This document shows, one piece after another, positions 35,409 through 43,800 of a stretch of 64,000 bases of DNA (positions are counted from its first letter, which is position 1; each line of letters opens with the position of its first letter). The DNA is from Thioglobus_B sp964558405 (GTDB lineage Bacteria; Pseudomonadota; Gammaproteobacteria; PS1; Pseudothioglobaceae). Under the pieces are notes generated by a model that did not search any database, was not told the DNA's origin, and saw only the letters and a program-made list of their open reading frames with translations. Both the position numbers and the translations under genes were made by a program. The DNA lies in NCBI GenBank assembly GCA_964558405.1, contig CAZLDG010000001.1, forward strand, positions 19,777 through 83,776. The letters are read 5' to 3'.

Positions 35409-36084
35409 AAAGGCGGTTGTTCTGCTCTCTGGCGGACTCGATTCAACTACGGTTCTGGCTATTGCCAAGTCTCAAGGGTTCGAGTGCTATGCACTGAGTT
35501 TTGATTATGGACAAAAACAAAAAGCCGAACTGAACTCAGCAGCCAATATTGCCAAAGCCTTTGGTGCTATAGAGCACCGAGTGATGTCTATTTCGCTGGG
35601 CGATATTGGTGGCTCAGCACTAACCGATGATAATATTGATGTGCCCAAGTTTGAGCAAAGCGATGAGATTCCAGTGACTTATGTGCCTGCACGCAATACC
35701 ATCTTTTTATCATTTGCCATGGCCTGGGCCGAAGTTTTAGACGTACAAGATATCTTTATTGGTGTGAATGCGCTGGATTATTCAGGTTATCCAGATTGCC
35801 GTCCAGAGTTTATTCAAGCATTTGAAGCCATGGCTAATTTGGCCACCAAACAAGCCGTTGAAGGACAAAAGCTAACGATTCATACACCACTGATCGATTT
35901 AGACAAAGCCAAAATTATCCAAAGCGGTATTGATTTAGGGGTGGATTATTCCAAGACCACTACCTGTTATCAAGCCAATGATCAGGGTGAGGCTTGTGGG
36001 ATTTGTGATGCTTGCACTTATCGAAAACTGGGCTTTAAACAAGCGGGAATTTGTGATCCAACTAGGTATCAAAAAAGCCCATAA
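35401..36084 (+). CDS. queC: 7-cyano-7-deazaguanine synthase QueC
   Basis: QueC converts 7-carboxy-7-deazaguanine to preQ0 for queuosine tRNA modification. From the ATG at 35401 the protein has 227 residues, with the PP-loop LLSGGLDSTT and a C-terminal zinc site of four cysteines (CYQ...ACGICDAC). A TTG at 35395 is in frame but less likely. queD, queE and queF are not nearby. Confidence 0.96.
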   Translation: MSKKAVVLLSGGLDSTTVLAIAKSQGFECYALSFDYGQKQKAELNSAANIAKAFGAIEHRVMSISLGDIGGSALTDDNIDVPKFEQSDEIPVTYVPARNTIFLSFAMAWAEVLDVQDIFIGVNALDYSGYPDCRPEFIQAFEAMANLATKQAVEGQKLTIHTPLIDLDKAKIIQSGIDLGVDYSKTTTCYQANDQGEACGICDACTYRKLGFKQAGICDPTRYQKSP

Positions 36085-36102
36085 CTTTTTTTAAATTTTC
36101 TC

Positions 36103-36130
36103 TTGTATAGTGCGCAATTAAAGATAAAAT
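36103..36130 (+). promoter_or_regulatory. Candidate acpP promoter
   Basis: TTGTAT (36103-36108), a 16-bp spacer and TAAAAT (36125-36130) precede the acpP ATG by 33 nt. A clear Shine-Dalgarno AAGGA is at 36151-36155. Confidence 0.45.
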
Positions 36131-36163
36131 AATAATTTTTTACAACGATTAAGGAAATAACAA

Positions 36164-36391
36164 ATGAGTATTGAACAAAGAGTTAAAGATGTAGTAGCTG
36201 AGCAACTAGATGTAAGCGGTGATATCGATAACAACGCTTCTTTTATTGATGATTTAGGTGCAGATTCTTTAGACACAGTTGAGCTAGTAATGTCTCTTGA
36301 AGAAGAGTTTGACTGCGAAATTCCTGATGATGAAGCAGAAAACATTACAACTGTTCAACAAGCAATCGACTACGTGAACAACAATTTGTAA
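36164..36391 (+). CDS. acpP: Acyl carrier protein
   Basis: AcpP carries growing fatty-acyl chains on a phosphopantetheine arm and supplies FabF, FabZ, LpxA, LpxD and LipB, all encoded in this window. The 75-residue acidic protein has the modification site DSLDTVEL (the Ser in GADSLD). It has its own promoter and ribosome binding site and is separated from fabF by a terminator, allowing high expression. fabD and fabG, its usual upstream neighbours, are absent. Confidence 0.98.
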   Translation: MSIEQRVKDVVAEQLDVSGDIDNNASFIDDLGADSLDTVELVMSLEEEFDCEIPDDEAENITTVQQAIDYVNNNL

Positions 36392-36420
36392 TTTCCGTAT
36401 TGACTAGTATCAATACCCAA

Positions 36421-36446
36421 GGCGCTTTTTCATTTAATTAAGCGCC
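36421..36446 (+). terminator. Rho-independent terminator between acpP and fabF
   Basis: A 7-bp stem GGCGCTT/AAGCGCC with a 12-nt loop is followed by eight T's. It lies 29 bp after acpP and 28 bp before fabF, so it may attenuate fabF relative to acpP. Confidence 0.8.
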
Positions 36447-36474
36447 TTTTTTTTACCTTTAATTTAGTGATGTT

Positions 36475-37713
36475 ATGAGCAAAAGAAGAGTGGTGATTAC
36501 CGGTTTGGGCATGGTTTGCCCTGTGGGTTTAAACGTTAGCGGATCTTGGGAGAATATTCTCAATGGTCAATCAGGCATTACCACACTAACCAATCTAGAC
36601 ACCGAAGGACAAACGGTGAAGTTTGGCGGTTCGGTTAAAGACTTTGATATTGGTGAATACATCTCGCCTAAAGATGCGAAAAAGATGGATCCTTTTATTC
36701 ATTACGGCATGGCAGCCGGTATTCAAGCCATTGAAGACTCTGGCATTGAAATTACCGAACAAAACGCTGAACGCATTGGTGTAGCCATTGGTGCTGGCAT
36801 TGGCGGCTTAGGCACGATTGAGAAAACTGCCGATCTTTATCGAGAAAAAGGCGCCAAACGTATCTCGCCATTTTTTGTACCCTCTTCTATCATCAATATG
36901 GTCTCAGGCAATCTGTCGATTAAATACGGCATGAAAGGTCCAAATTTCGCCATTGTTACTGCTTGTACCACAGGTACGCATAATGTCGGTGATGCCGCGC
37001 GTCTAATTGAATATGGCGATGCTGATGTCATGGTGGCAGGTGGCGCTGAAATGTCGACTACCAATTGTGGCCTAGGCGGTTTTGCTGCAGCCCGTGCTCT
37101 ATCGACACGCAATGATGACCCACAAACTGCCTCACGTCCTTGGGATAAAGATCGTGATGGTTTTGTACTGGGCGATGGCGCAGGTGTGGTGGTGTTAGAA
37201 GAATACGAACACGCCAAAGCACGTGGTGCGAAGATTTATGCTGAGGTTTCAGGTTATGGCATGAGTGGTGATGCTTATCACATGACGCTACCTTCTAAGG
37301 GTGGTGAAGGTGCGGCGCGCTGCATGAAAAATGCCATGAATAATGCCGGAGTCAATGCTGAGCAAATTAACTACATCAACGCACACGGTACTTCAACACC
37401 AGCGGGTGATCAGGCAGAAACCGATGCGGCCAAACTGGCCCTAGGCGATCACGCTTATAATATTGTTATGAGTTCAACCAAGTCAATGACTGGCCATCTT
37501 CTGGGTGCAGCAGGCGGTATTGAAGCTATCTTTACGGCTTTAGCGGTTAAACATCAAGTGGCCCCACCAACGATTAATATCTTTAATCAAGATGAGGGCT
37601 GTGATTTAGATTATGCCGCCGGTGAAGCCAGAGAGATGAAGATCGATCACGCCATCTCTAATTCATTTGGCTTTGGTGGTACCAACGGCAGTATTGTACT
37701 GTCTAAGATTTAA
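36475..37713 (+). CDS. fabF: 3-oxoacyl-[acyl-carrier-protein] synthase II (FabF)
   Basis: FabF elongates acyl-ACP by condensation with malonyl-ACP. The 412-residue thiolase-fold enzyme has the catalytic Cys in VTACTTGTHN, the first His in NAHGTSTPAGD, the Lys in STKSMTGHLLGAAGG and the second His region SFGFGGTNGS. It follows acpP beyond a terminator. Its stop is two bases from the stop of the convergent small-protein gene. Confidence 0.97.
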   Translation: MSKRRVVITGLGMVCPVGLNVSGSWENILNGQSGITTLTNLDTEGQTVKFGGSVKDFDIGEYISPKDAKKMDPFIHYGMAAGIQAIEDSGIEITEQNAERIGVAIGAGIGGLGTIEKTADLYREKGAKRISPFFVPSSIINMVSGNLSIKYGMKGPNFAIVTACTTGTHNVGDAARLIEYGDADVMVAGGAEMSTTNCGLGGFAAARALSTRNDDPQTASRPWDKDRDGFVLGDGAGVVVLEEYEHAKARGAKIYAEVSGYGMSGDAYHMTLPSKGGEGAARCMKNAMNNAGVNAEQINYINAHGTSTPAGDQAETDAAKLALGDHAYNIVMSSTKSMTGHLLGAAGGIEAIFTALAVKHQVAPPTINIFNQDEGCDLDYAAGEAREMKIDHAISNSFGFGGTNGSIVLSKI

Positions 37714-37715
37714 AT

Positions 37716-37934
37716 CTACTTAGCAGGTGCTGATAAGTCTACACCTTGGATTTTGTCGGCATCAGCAATTAACTCTCTAGCAAAATCATAAGTTTTAACC
37801 GCACCATTTTGCACGCTGCTAAGCGCTGCCTCTTTGTTAACTACCAAAGCCCATTCTGCATCTGTTGATTTGAATTGAATCGCACCACCAATTAGCGCCA
37901 GAATTACCACTACAGCAAAAATAAATTTAATCAT
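37716..37934 (-). CDS. Small membrane-anchored or secreted protein, unknown function
   Basis: This 72-residue protein is not recognised. It has one N-terminal hydrophobic segment (about residues 3-18, FIFAVVVILALIGGA) that could be a membrane anchor or an uncleaved signal, followed by a short polar domain with no cysteines. A good ribosome binding site (GGAG, six bases before the ATG) supports it as real. It follows prlC by 37 bases on the same strand and may be co-transcribed with it. It abuts fabF convergently. Confidence 0.7.
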   Translation of the reverse strand: MIKFIFAVVVILALIGGAIQFKSTDAEWALVVNKEAALSSVQNGAVKTYDFARELIADADKIQGVDLSAPAK

Positions 37935-37971
37935 TTAGATCTCCGAGAATATAAAAATAGGCTTATTTTAC

Positions 37972-39897
37972 CTAGTAATTCACAATACCATTGGCTTTTA
38001 ATAGTGCCTGCACCTGGGGCTTCTTGCCTCGAAACTTCACATATTGCGCCATAAAATCCAGCGACCCACCAACTTCTAAGATGTTTTGCAAAAAAGATAG
38101 TGAAGCCTGAGAACCGGCACCGCCTTGACTATTGACATAATCATAAGCATCTGCCGCTAAAACCTCTGCCCACTTATAAGAGAAATAACCCGCAGCATAA
38201 CCGCCACCAAAAATATGACCAAAGGTATTAAGAAAACGATTCTCATCAATCACAGGCAGTAGTGCAGTTTTTTCTCTAACCTGGGATAGCACCTTATAAG
38301 TATCTTGATTACCCATATGGGTTAACAAATCCCAAAGTGAAAACTCACATTGGCGCAACATGCCCATTGCCGATTGAAAATTCTTAGCGGCAATGAGTTT
38401 TTCGTACAACTCATCTGGCAGTGTTTCACCAGTCTGGTAATGCGCAGACATAAGCTTAACCGTGTCTTTTTCATAACAAAAGAACTCCATGTACTGACTC
38501 GGCAGCTCTACCCCATCCCAAGGTACGCCAGAGATACCGGCCACTGAAGGATGTTTAACCGTGGTCAGCACATGATGCAGCGCATGACCAAACTCGTGGA
38601 AAATGGTCACAATCTCATCAAACTCAAATAGCGCAGGTTTATCCGCACTAGGAGAATTAAGATTACACACCACAAAAGCCACTGGCTTTTCATCATCCAT
38701 TAGTCCTTGATAATCCGCCATCCAAGCGCCACCACGTTTGTCTTTACGTGCATACAAATCCAGATAAATTCGCCCAACTACCTCTGACTCGCGCTCAACA
38801 TTTAAAATACGCACATCGGGGTGATAACTCACCTCGTTAACTCGACTGAGTCGAATCCCGTAGAGTTTTTCAATAGTGCTAAACAAGCCTTTTAACACAC
38901 CAGACTCTGGAAAATACGGCGTGAGATCAGACTTGGAAAAACCAAATTTCTGCTCTTTTAACTGCTCTGAATAAAACATCAAGTCCCAAGGCTTTAAAGA
39001 CTTTTGTGCAAAGGCTTCTAATTCTGCCAATTCCTCTAAGGCTTGCACTTTGGCCTTATCTACCAAATCCCAAAGAAAATCCAATACCATCTCAGTAGAG
39101 TCCACCATCTTTGACTCTAATGAGAGTTGTGCATAGTGCTCAAAACCCAGTAATTGAGCCATCTCCGCTCTAAGCGTGAGAATTTCATCCATGGTGGTGC
39201 GATTATCATACCCTTTGCTGGTAATACCCACCTCGGAAGCGCGCGAGATATAAGCCCTATAAACTTCTTCTCTCAGCGCCTCATTCTCAGCATAAGTCAT
39301 CACATCCAAATACACCGGCATTTGCAAGTTAAGCTCGTAGTGATCATCTACCGCTACCTTAGCCAGAGCTGAGGCCGGATAGCCGGATAAATCCTCTTGA
39401 GTAACGCTTTTTTTCCACTCATTAGTAGCTTGCAAGGCGTTTTTTGAAAAGGCATTACTCAGCACACTAAGTTGCTCTTGAATTTGCTTAAAACGCGCAA
39501 GCGCCTCACCTTCTAGCGTAACACCCGAGAGCTTGAAACCATCTAGGGTGTTTTTTAAAATATGTTGTTGTTCTGGATTTAGTGTTTGATTTTGCAGCTG
39601 CTCATAGGCTTGATAAAACGATTTATCTGAGGCAATATCGGCATAAAAATTACTAATCAGTGGCAAGGTTTTTTCATATTCAGCATTGAACTCTTCACTA
39701 AACATAACTGAGTTAAGATGCGAGTTCACGCTGCTTTGCTGATTAAATTTAAACTCAAACGCGTCCCAAGGGCTATAAACACTCTGCCAATCACTGCCTT
39801 GCTTGGAAAGTGCCAAGGCTTGATAACCTTCTTTAATTAAGGCTTGAATATCTTCAACTAGATTATCTGTGGCTTGAAAATTAGGGCTAAGACTCAT
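37972..39897 (-). CDS. prlC: Oligopeptidase A (M3 family metallopeptidase)
   Basis: Oligopeptidase A degrades short peptides, including cleaved signal peptides, in the cytoplasm. The 641-residue protein has the zinc motif HEFGH in IFHEFGHALHHVLT, with the third ligand Glu in the following helix. It has no signal peptide. It is slightly shorter than the E. coli enzyme (680). It is the first gene of a minus-strand pair and is divergent from azlC. A dipeptidyl carboxypeptidase Dcp assignment is less likely given length and sequence. Confidence 0.92.
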   Translation of the reverse strand: MSLSPNFQATDNLVEDIQALIKEGYQALALSKQGSDWQSVYSPWDAFEFKFNQQSSVNSHLNSVMFSEEFNAEYEKTLPLISNFYADIASDKSFYQAYEQLQNQTLNPEQQHILKNTLDGFKLSGVTLEGEALARFKQIQEQLSVLSNAFSKNALQATNEWKKSVTQEDLSGYPASALAKVAVDDHYELNLQMPVYLDVMTYAENEALREEVYRAYISRASEVGITSKGYDNRTTMDEILTLRAEMAQLLGFEHYAQLSLESKMVDSTEMVLDFLWDLVDKAKVQALEELAELEAFAQKSLKPWDLMFYSEQLKEQKFGFSKSDLTPYFPESGVLKGLFSTIEKLYGIRLSRVNEVSYHPDVRILNVERESEVVGRIYLDLYARKDKRGGAWMADYQGLMDDEKPVAFVVCNLNSPSADKPALFEFDEIVTIFHEFGHALHHVLTTVKHPSVAGISGVPWDGVELPSQYMEFFCYEKDTVKLMSAHYQTGETLPDELYEKLIAAKNFQSAMGMLRQCEFSLWDLLTHMGNQDTYKVLSQVREKTALLPVIDENRFLNTFGHIFGGGYAAGYFSYKWAEVLAADAYDYVNSQGGAGSQASLSFLQNILEVGGSLDFMAQYVKFRGKKPQVQALLKANGIVNY

Positions 39898-39986
39898 AAT
39901 GGATTAATCATTAAATAATGTAGTGAGGTATTTTAACGACTTAAAAGCATGAACAAGACAAAGATACAAGTGCGTAAAATACCCCT

Positions 39987-40658
39987 ATGATTCGTTCACT
40001 ATTACAAACCACCAGCCCTGTATTTTTCGGCTATGTACCTATGGGCATGGCCTTTGGTGTGTTATTTCAAGATTTGGGCCATCCTTGGTGGTACGCTACC
40101 CTAATGGGCTTGGTAATTTTTGCTGGTAGTGCACAATTCTTAGCTGTTGGCCTGATTGCTGCTGGTGCTGGTTGGGTTGAGGTATTTTTATCTACCTTCC
40201 TACTCAACGCACGTCACTTGTTTTATGGGCTGTCCATGCTAAAACGCTATGGACAATGGGGCTTAAGAAAACTGTATTTAATCTTTGGACTGACCGATGA
40301 GACTTATGCACTGATTAGCTCGATGGCTGTCACAGACCCTTCTCAAAGTGAAAAAAAATACTTTTGGATTACTTTGTTTAATCAAAGTTACTGGGTATTA
40401 GGCTGCACTCTGGGCGCGCTATTAGGAGCGGCACTGCCTTTTGATACGCAAGGCATGGAATTTGTGATGACTGCGCTGTTTACCGTGCTACTGATTGAAC
40501 AATATCAGCGCCTCAAAGAAAGTACACCGCTACTGGTAGCAGCGCTGTCTTCTTTGCTGATTATCATCGTTTTGCCAGAGCATATGCTCACTGGCTCTAT
40601 TTTACTTACCCTAAGTATTTTGGCCATTTTGCACCGCTTACCCAAGGACAACGCATGA
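39987..40658 (+). CDS. azlC: AzlC family branched-chain amino acid exporter, large subunit
   Basis: AzlC (YgaZ-like) forms an exporter with AzlD for branched-chain amino acids. The 223-residue protein has about six to seven helices and the family segments GYVPMGMAFGVLF and LNARHLFYGLS. Its stop overlaps azlD by four bases (ATGA). A TAAAAT at 39975-39980 lies only six bases before the ATG, so the promoter position is unclear. Neighbouring ilvE and lysC functions are in a separate operon. Confidence 0.92.
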   Translation: MIRSLLQTTSPVFFGYVPMGMAFGVLFQDLGHPWWYATLMGLVIFAGSAQFLAVGLIAAGAGWVEVFLSTFLLNARHLFYGLSMLKRYGQWGLRKLYLIFGLTDETYALISSMAVTDPSQSEKKYFWITLFNQSYWVLGCTLGALLGAALPFDTQGMEFVMTALFTVLLIEQYQRLKESTPLLVAALSSLLIIIVLPEHMLTGSILLTLSILAILHRLPKDNA

Positions 40659-40969
40659 ATGAACAAGGCTTACTGATTCTGATTGCTGCAATGGCTCTGG
40701 CTACCTTTGCCACACGCGTGATTCCTTTTTTACTATTGCACAATCATAGCAATCATCCACTGCTAGAAGAAATTGCACGCTATGCACCACCAGCCATTAT
40801 GAGTATCTTGGTAATCTATAGCATTAAAGACACTGTGCCTCAAATAGGTGCTATTTTGCCAGTTGTCATCGCTATTGCGCTCACCGTAGTATTGCACCTA
40901 TGGCGTGGCAATGCGTTGCTTAGCACCTTTGTGGGTACGGCAGCTTATATGCTCATGTTGCAAAATTAA
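40655..40969 (+). CDS. azlD: AzlD family branched-chain amino acid exporter, small subunit
   Basis: The 104-residue protein has about four membrane helices and the family signature FATRVIPFLLL near the N-terminus. It is the small partner of AzlC and overlaps it by four bases, so translation is coupled. Confidence 0.9.
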   Translation: MNEQGLLILIAAMALATFATRVIPFLLLHNHSNHPLLEEIARYAPPAIMSILVIYSIKDTVPQIGAILPVVIAIALTVVLHLWRGNALLSTFVGTAAYMLMLQN

Positions 40970-41052
40970 CGTCTGCGCTTGCTCGCTTCATTTGACAAAA
41001 CCCCAGAGAGACAAGTAGAATGAGGATTTTTCCCAACCTTTAGTGATTTGCC

Positions 41053-41592
41053 ATGTTTAATATCAATTCCAAAAATCAAGCCAGTAATCAGCCTGCTGAT
41101 ACCGACGAGCAAAAATTACCCGAATCTATCTTCGAGCAAAACAAACAAAAAGAGCAAGAGCGACAAAGCAAAACTGTCATCTCTAAAGGTTGTGTGATTC
41201 GCGGAGAAGTCTCAGGTGATAACGACATAGAAGTACTAGGCACTATCGAAGGCTCGGTGTCTTTAAATGGCAACACCTTTAGTGTGGAAGAATCGGCTCA
41301 GGTGAATGCCAATATTTCTGCCAAACACGTTAATATCAACGGCAATGTGGTGGGCAATATCGAGGCGATTGAAAAGATTGTGATTAACGACACTGGCAAG
41401 GTTACCGGTGATATGGTTGCCCCTAAAGTGGTACTGAAAGATGGCTCTTACTTTAAGGGTGGTATTTCTATGGTGGAGAACAAGGTCAAATCAACACCGG
41501 TTAATAGCACCGCAGCCAAAGCTAAACCTGCCGCCAAATCAGCTGAAAAAACCAAAACTGAAGCGCCTAAAGCACAAGCAGATTTAATTTAA
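41053..41592 (+). CDS. Bactofilin (polymer-forming cytoskeletal protein)
   Basis: Bactofilins assemble into nucleotide-independent filaments under the inner membrane and act in cell shape or organelle positioning. The 179-residue protein has a polar N-terminal tail (1-40), a central beta-helical bactofilin domain (about 45-145; segments CVIRGEVSGDNDIEVLG and VNINGNVVGNIEA), and a Lys/Ala-rich C-terminal tail like those that contact DNA or membranes. No M23 peptidase gene, a common partner, is adjacent. It ends nine bases before the convergent tRNA gene. Confidence 0.9.
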   Translation: MFNINSKNQASNQPADTDEQKLPESIFEQNKQKEQERQSKTVISKGCVIRGEVSGDNDIEVLGTIEGSVSLNGNTFSVEESAQVNANISAKHVNINGNVVGNIEAIEKIVINDTGKVTGDMVAPKVVLKDGSYFKGGISMVENKVKSTPVNSTAAKAKPAAKSAEKTKTEAPKAQADLI

Positions 41593-41601
41593 AAAAAAAT
41601 A

Positions 41602-41689
41602 TGGTGGAGAGAGAGGGATTCGAACCCTCGGTACGTTACCGTACACACGCTTTCCAAGCGTGCTCATTCGGCCGCTCTGACATCTCTCC
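41602..41689 (-). tRNA. tRNA-Ser (anticodon GGA)
   Basis: An 88-nt class II tRNA with a 7-bp acceptor stem (GGAGAGA/TCTCTCC), an anticodon stem CACGC/GCGTG enclosing TTGGAAA (anticodon at 41653-41655), a long variable arm built on GTACGG/CGTACC, and a T arm GAGGG-TTCGAAT-CCCTC. The 3' CCA is encoded. The discriminator base is A rather than the G usual in E. coli serine tRNAs. It starts eight bases after the metG stop on the same strand, so it is probably processed from the metG transcript. Confidence 0.97.
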
Positions 41690-41697
41690 GAAACTGT

Positions 41698-43707
41698 TTA
41701 ACTGATTTTCATCCCCGGCTTAGCGCCTGAATCTGGGGATAGAATATGCAAGGACTTGCCATCGCCGGCCGCTAGCACCATGCCTTCTGAGATGCCGAAT
41801 TTCATCTTTCTTGGTGCAAGATTAGCCACCATCACCGTTAGGCGTCCTTCCAAATCTTCTGCTTTGTAATGCGCTTTGATACCGGCGAATACATTGCGTG
41901 TATTCTCTTCACCAATATCCAGGGTTAGCTGCAAGAGTTTGTCTGCACCTTCCACATTATTGGCTTTCACAATCTTGGCCACTCTTAGCTCTACTTTTGC
42001 AAAATCTTCGATGCTGATCATGTTTGACTCTTCCTTGGGTTGTTCTTTCGCAGGGGCTTGTGCAATCGCTTCTTTCGAGGCTTCAATCACATTGGCAATC
42101 TGCTCATCTTCAATACGTGCCATTAGTGGCTTAAATTTGTTAATTTGATGCTTGGTAAGTGGGTGCTTTAAATCATCCCAGTTTAGCGTGTCTACATTTA
42201 AAAACGCTTGTGCTTTGTCCGCCATCACGGGTAGTACCGGCTTAAGATAAGTCACCAATACTCTAAACAGGTTAAGCGCCAAAGAAGCCACATCGTGCAC
42301 CTTGGCTTCCATGCCCTGCTCTTTAATTAACTGCCAAGGTTTGTGCTCATCGATATATTGATTGGCACGATCGGCCAGTTTCATAATCTCACGCATGGCT
42401 TGGTTGTAATTACGCGCCTCGTACAAAGCGGCAATCTCTGCGCCTTTGGCAACAAAATCGTTATACAACTCAGACTCAATCGCATAAGCCGATAGCGTCT
42501 TGTCAAATTTTTTCACCACAAAGCCCGCGCTACGCGAAGCAATATTCACCACTTTGCCAACCAGATCAGAATTAACACGCTGCTTAAAATCTTCCAGATT
42601 TAGATCGATATCATCAATCTTATGTGAAAGCTTATAAGCGTAGTAATAACGCAAATACTCAGGATTTAGATGATCCAAGTAAGTTCTGGCCTGGATAAAG
42701 GTGCCACGCGATTTACTCATCTTTTGACCGTTAACCGTTAAAAAGCCGTGCGAGTAAATCGCATTTGGGGTGCGATAATCTGAACCCATCAACATCGCTG
42801 GCCAGAATAAGGCGTGGAAATAAACAATATCCTTACCAATGAAATGATAGAGTTCGGTCTTCGAGTCTTTGTTGAAGTACTCATCAAAATCCAAACCTTG
42901 TTCGCTACAGAGTTTTTTGAAACTGGCCATATAGCCAATCGGTGCATCTAACCAAACGTAGAAATATTTGTTCTCAACGCCGGGAATTTGAAAACCAAAA
43001 TATGGCGCATCACGTGAGATATCCCATTGCTGCAGACCTTGCTCAAACCATTCGGCCAGCTTGTTAGAAATTTCTTCTTGCAAATGTCCGGCTGCGGTCC
43101 AGTCTTTAAGCTGAGACTCAAACTGAGGCAGGTCAAAGAAATAATGCTCCGAGTCTTTAGTAATTGGGGTGGCGCCTGAGACTGCAGATTTGGCGTTTTT
43201 TAACTCAGTTGGTGAATAGGTTGCACCGCAAGCCTCGCAATTATCACCGTATTGATCGATAGCACCACACTTAGGACAATCGCCTTTGATAAAACGATCA
43301 GGTAAGAACATTTGCTTTTCAGGGTCAAAGGCTTGCGAGATCGTGCGCGTTTTAATATAGCCTGCCGCATTGAGCTTATTATAAATGCCAGCTGAAATTT
43401 CACGATTTTCTTCACTATGGGTTGAGTGGTACTGACTAAAACCAATAGAAAATTCTTTAAAATCCGCCTGGTGGCGCTCGCTCACGCCAGCAATTAGCTC
43501 TTCTGGACTAATACCCAGCTCATTGGCTTTGAGCATAATAGGTGTACCATGGGCATCATCAGCACAGACGTAGTGACACTCATGACCCATCATTTGTTGA
43601 AAGCGCACCCAAATATCGGTTTGAATATATTCCAACAAATGCCCCAGGTGGATTTCACCATTGGCATAAGGCAGAGCTGAAGTTACTAAGATTTTGCGCT
43701 GAGTCAT
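41698..43707 (-). CDS. metG: Methionyl-tRNA synthetase
   Basis: MetG charges tRNA-Met. The 669-residue protein has the HIGH-type motif PYANGEIHLGH, the zinc-knuckle cysteines CPKCG...CEACG, the KMSKS motif (KMSKSRGTFI) and a C-terminal tRNA-binding OB-fold domain (from about residue 570; KVELRVAKIV). A charged, Pro-rich linker precedes that domain. It is divergent from apbC, as in E. coli. tRNA-Ser(GGA) follows directly. Confidence 0.98.
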   Translation of the reverse strand: MTQRKILVTSALPYANGEIHLGHLLEYIQTDIWVRFQQMMGHECHYVCADDAHGTPIMLKANELGISPEELIAGVSERHQADFKEFSIGFSQYHSTHSEENREISAGIYNKLNAAGYIKTRTISQAFDPEKQMFLPDRFIKGDCPKCGAIDQYGDNCEACGATYSPTELKNAKSAVSGATPITKDSEHYFFDLPQFESQLKDWTAAGHLQEEISNKLAEWFEQGLQQWDISRDAPYFGFQIPGVENKYFYVWLDAPIGYMASFKKLCSEQGLDFDEYFNKDSKTELYHFIGKDIVYFHALFWPAMLMGSDYRTPNAIYSHGFLTVNGQKMSKSRGTFIQARTYLDHLNPEYLRYYYAYKLSHKIDDIDLNLEDFKQRVNSDLVGKVVNIASRSAGFVVKKFDKTLSAYAIESELYNDFVAKGAEIAALYEARNYNQAMREIMKLADRANQYIDEHKPWQLIKEQGMEAKVHDVASLALNLFRVLVTYLKPVLPVMADKAQAFLNVDTLNWDDLKHPLTKHQINKFKPLMARIEDEQIANVIEASKEAIAQAPAKEQPKEESNMISIEDFAKVELRVAKIVKANNVEGADKLLQLTLDIGEENTRNVFAGIKAHYKAEDLEGRLTVMVANLAPRKMKFGISEGMVLAAGDGKSLHILSPDSGAKPGMKIS

Positions 43708-43765
43708 AAAGGTTATATTACAAATAGGCCTATTAATATTAAGGACGGCTTATATGGTTATACGA

Positions 43766-43771
43766 TAAAAT
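43766..43771 (+). promoter_or_regulatory. Candidate -10 element (TAAAAT) for apbC
   Basis: TAAAAT lies 29 nt before the apbC ATG in the metG/apbC divergent spacer, with a ribosome binding site TGGAG near 43788. The -35 is weak. Confidence 0.35.
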
Positions 43772-43800
43772 AGCGTATTTTACTTAATGGAGCTAGTTTT

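Noticed and set aside
36060..36095. Terminator after queC formed by AAAAAAGCCC and the following T run
   Set aside because: There is no complementary stem between the A and T runs; only base-composition similarity to other terminators.
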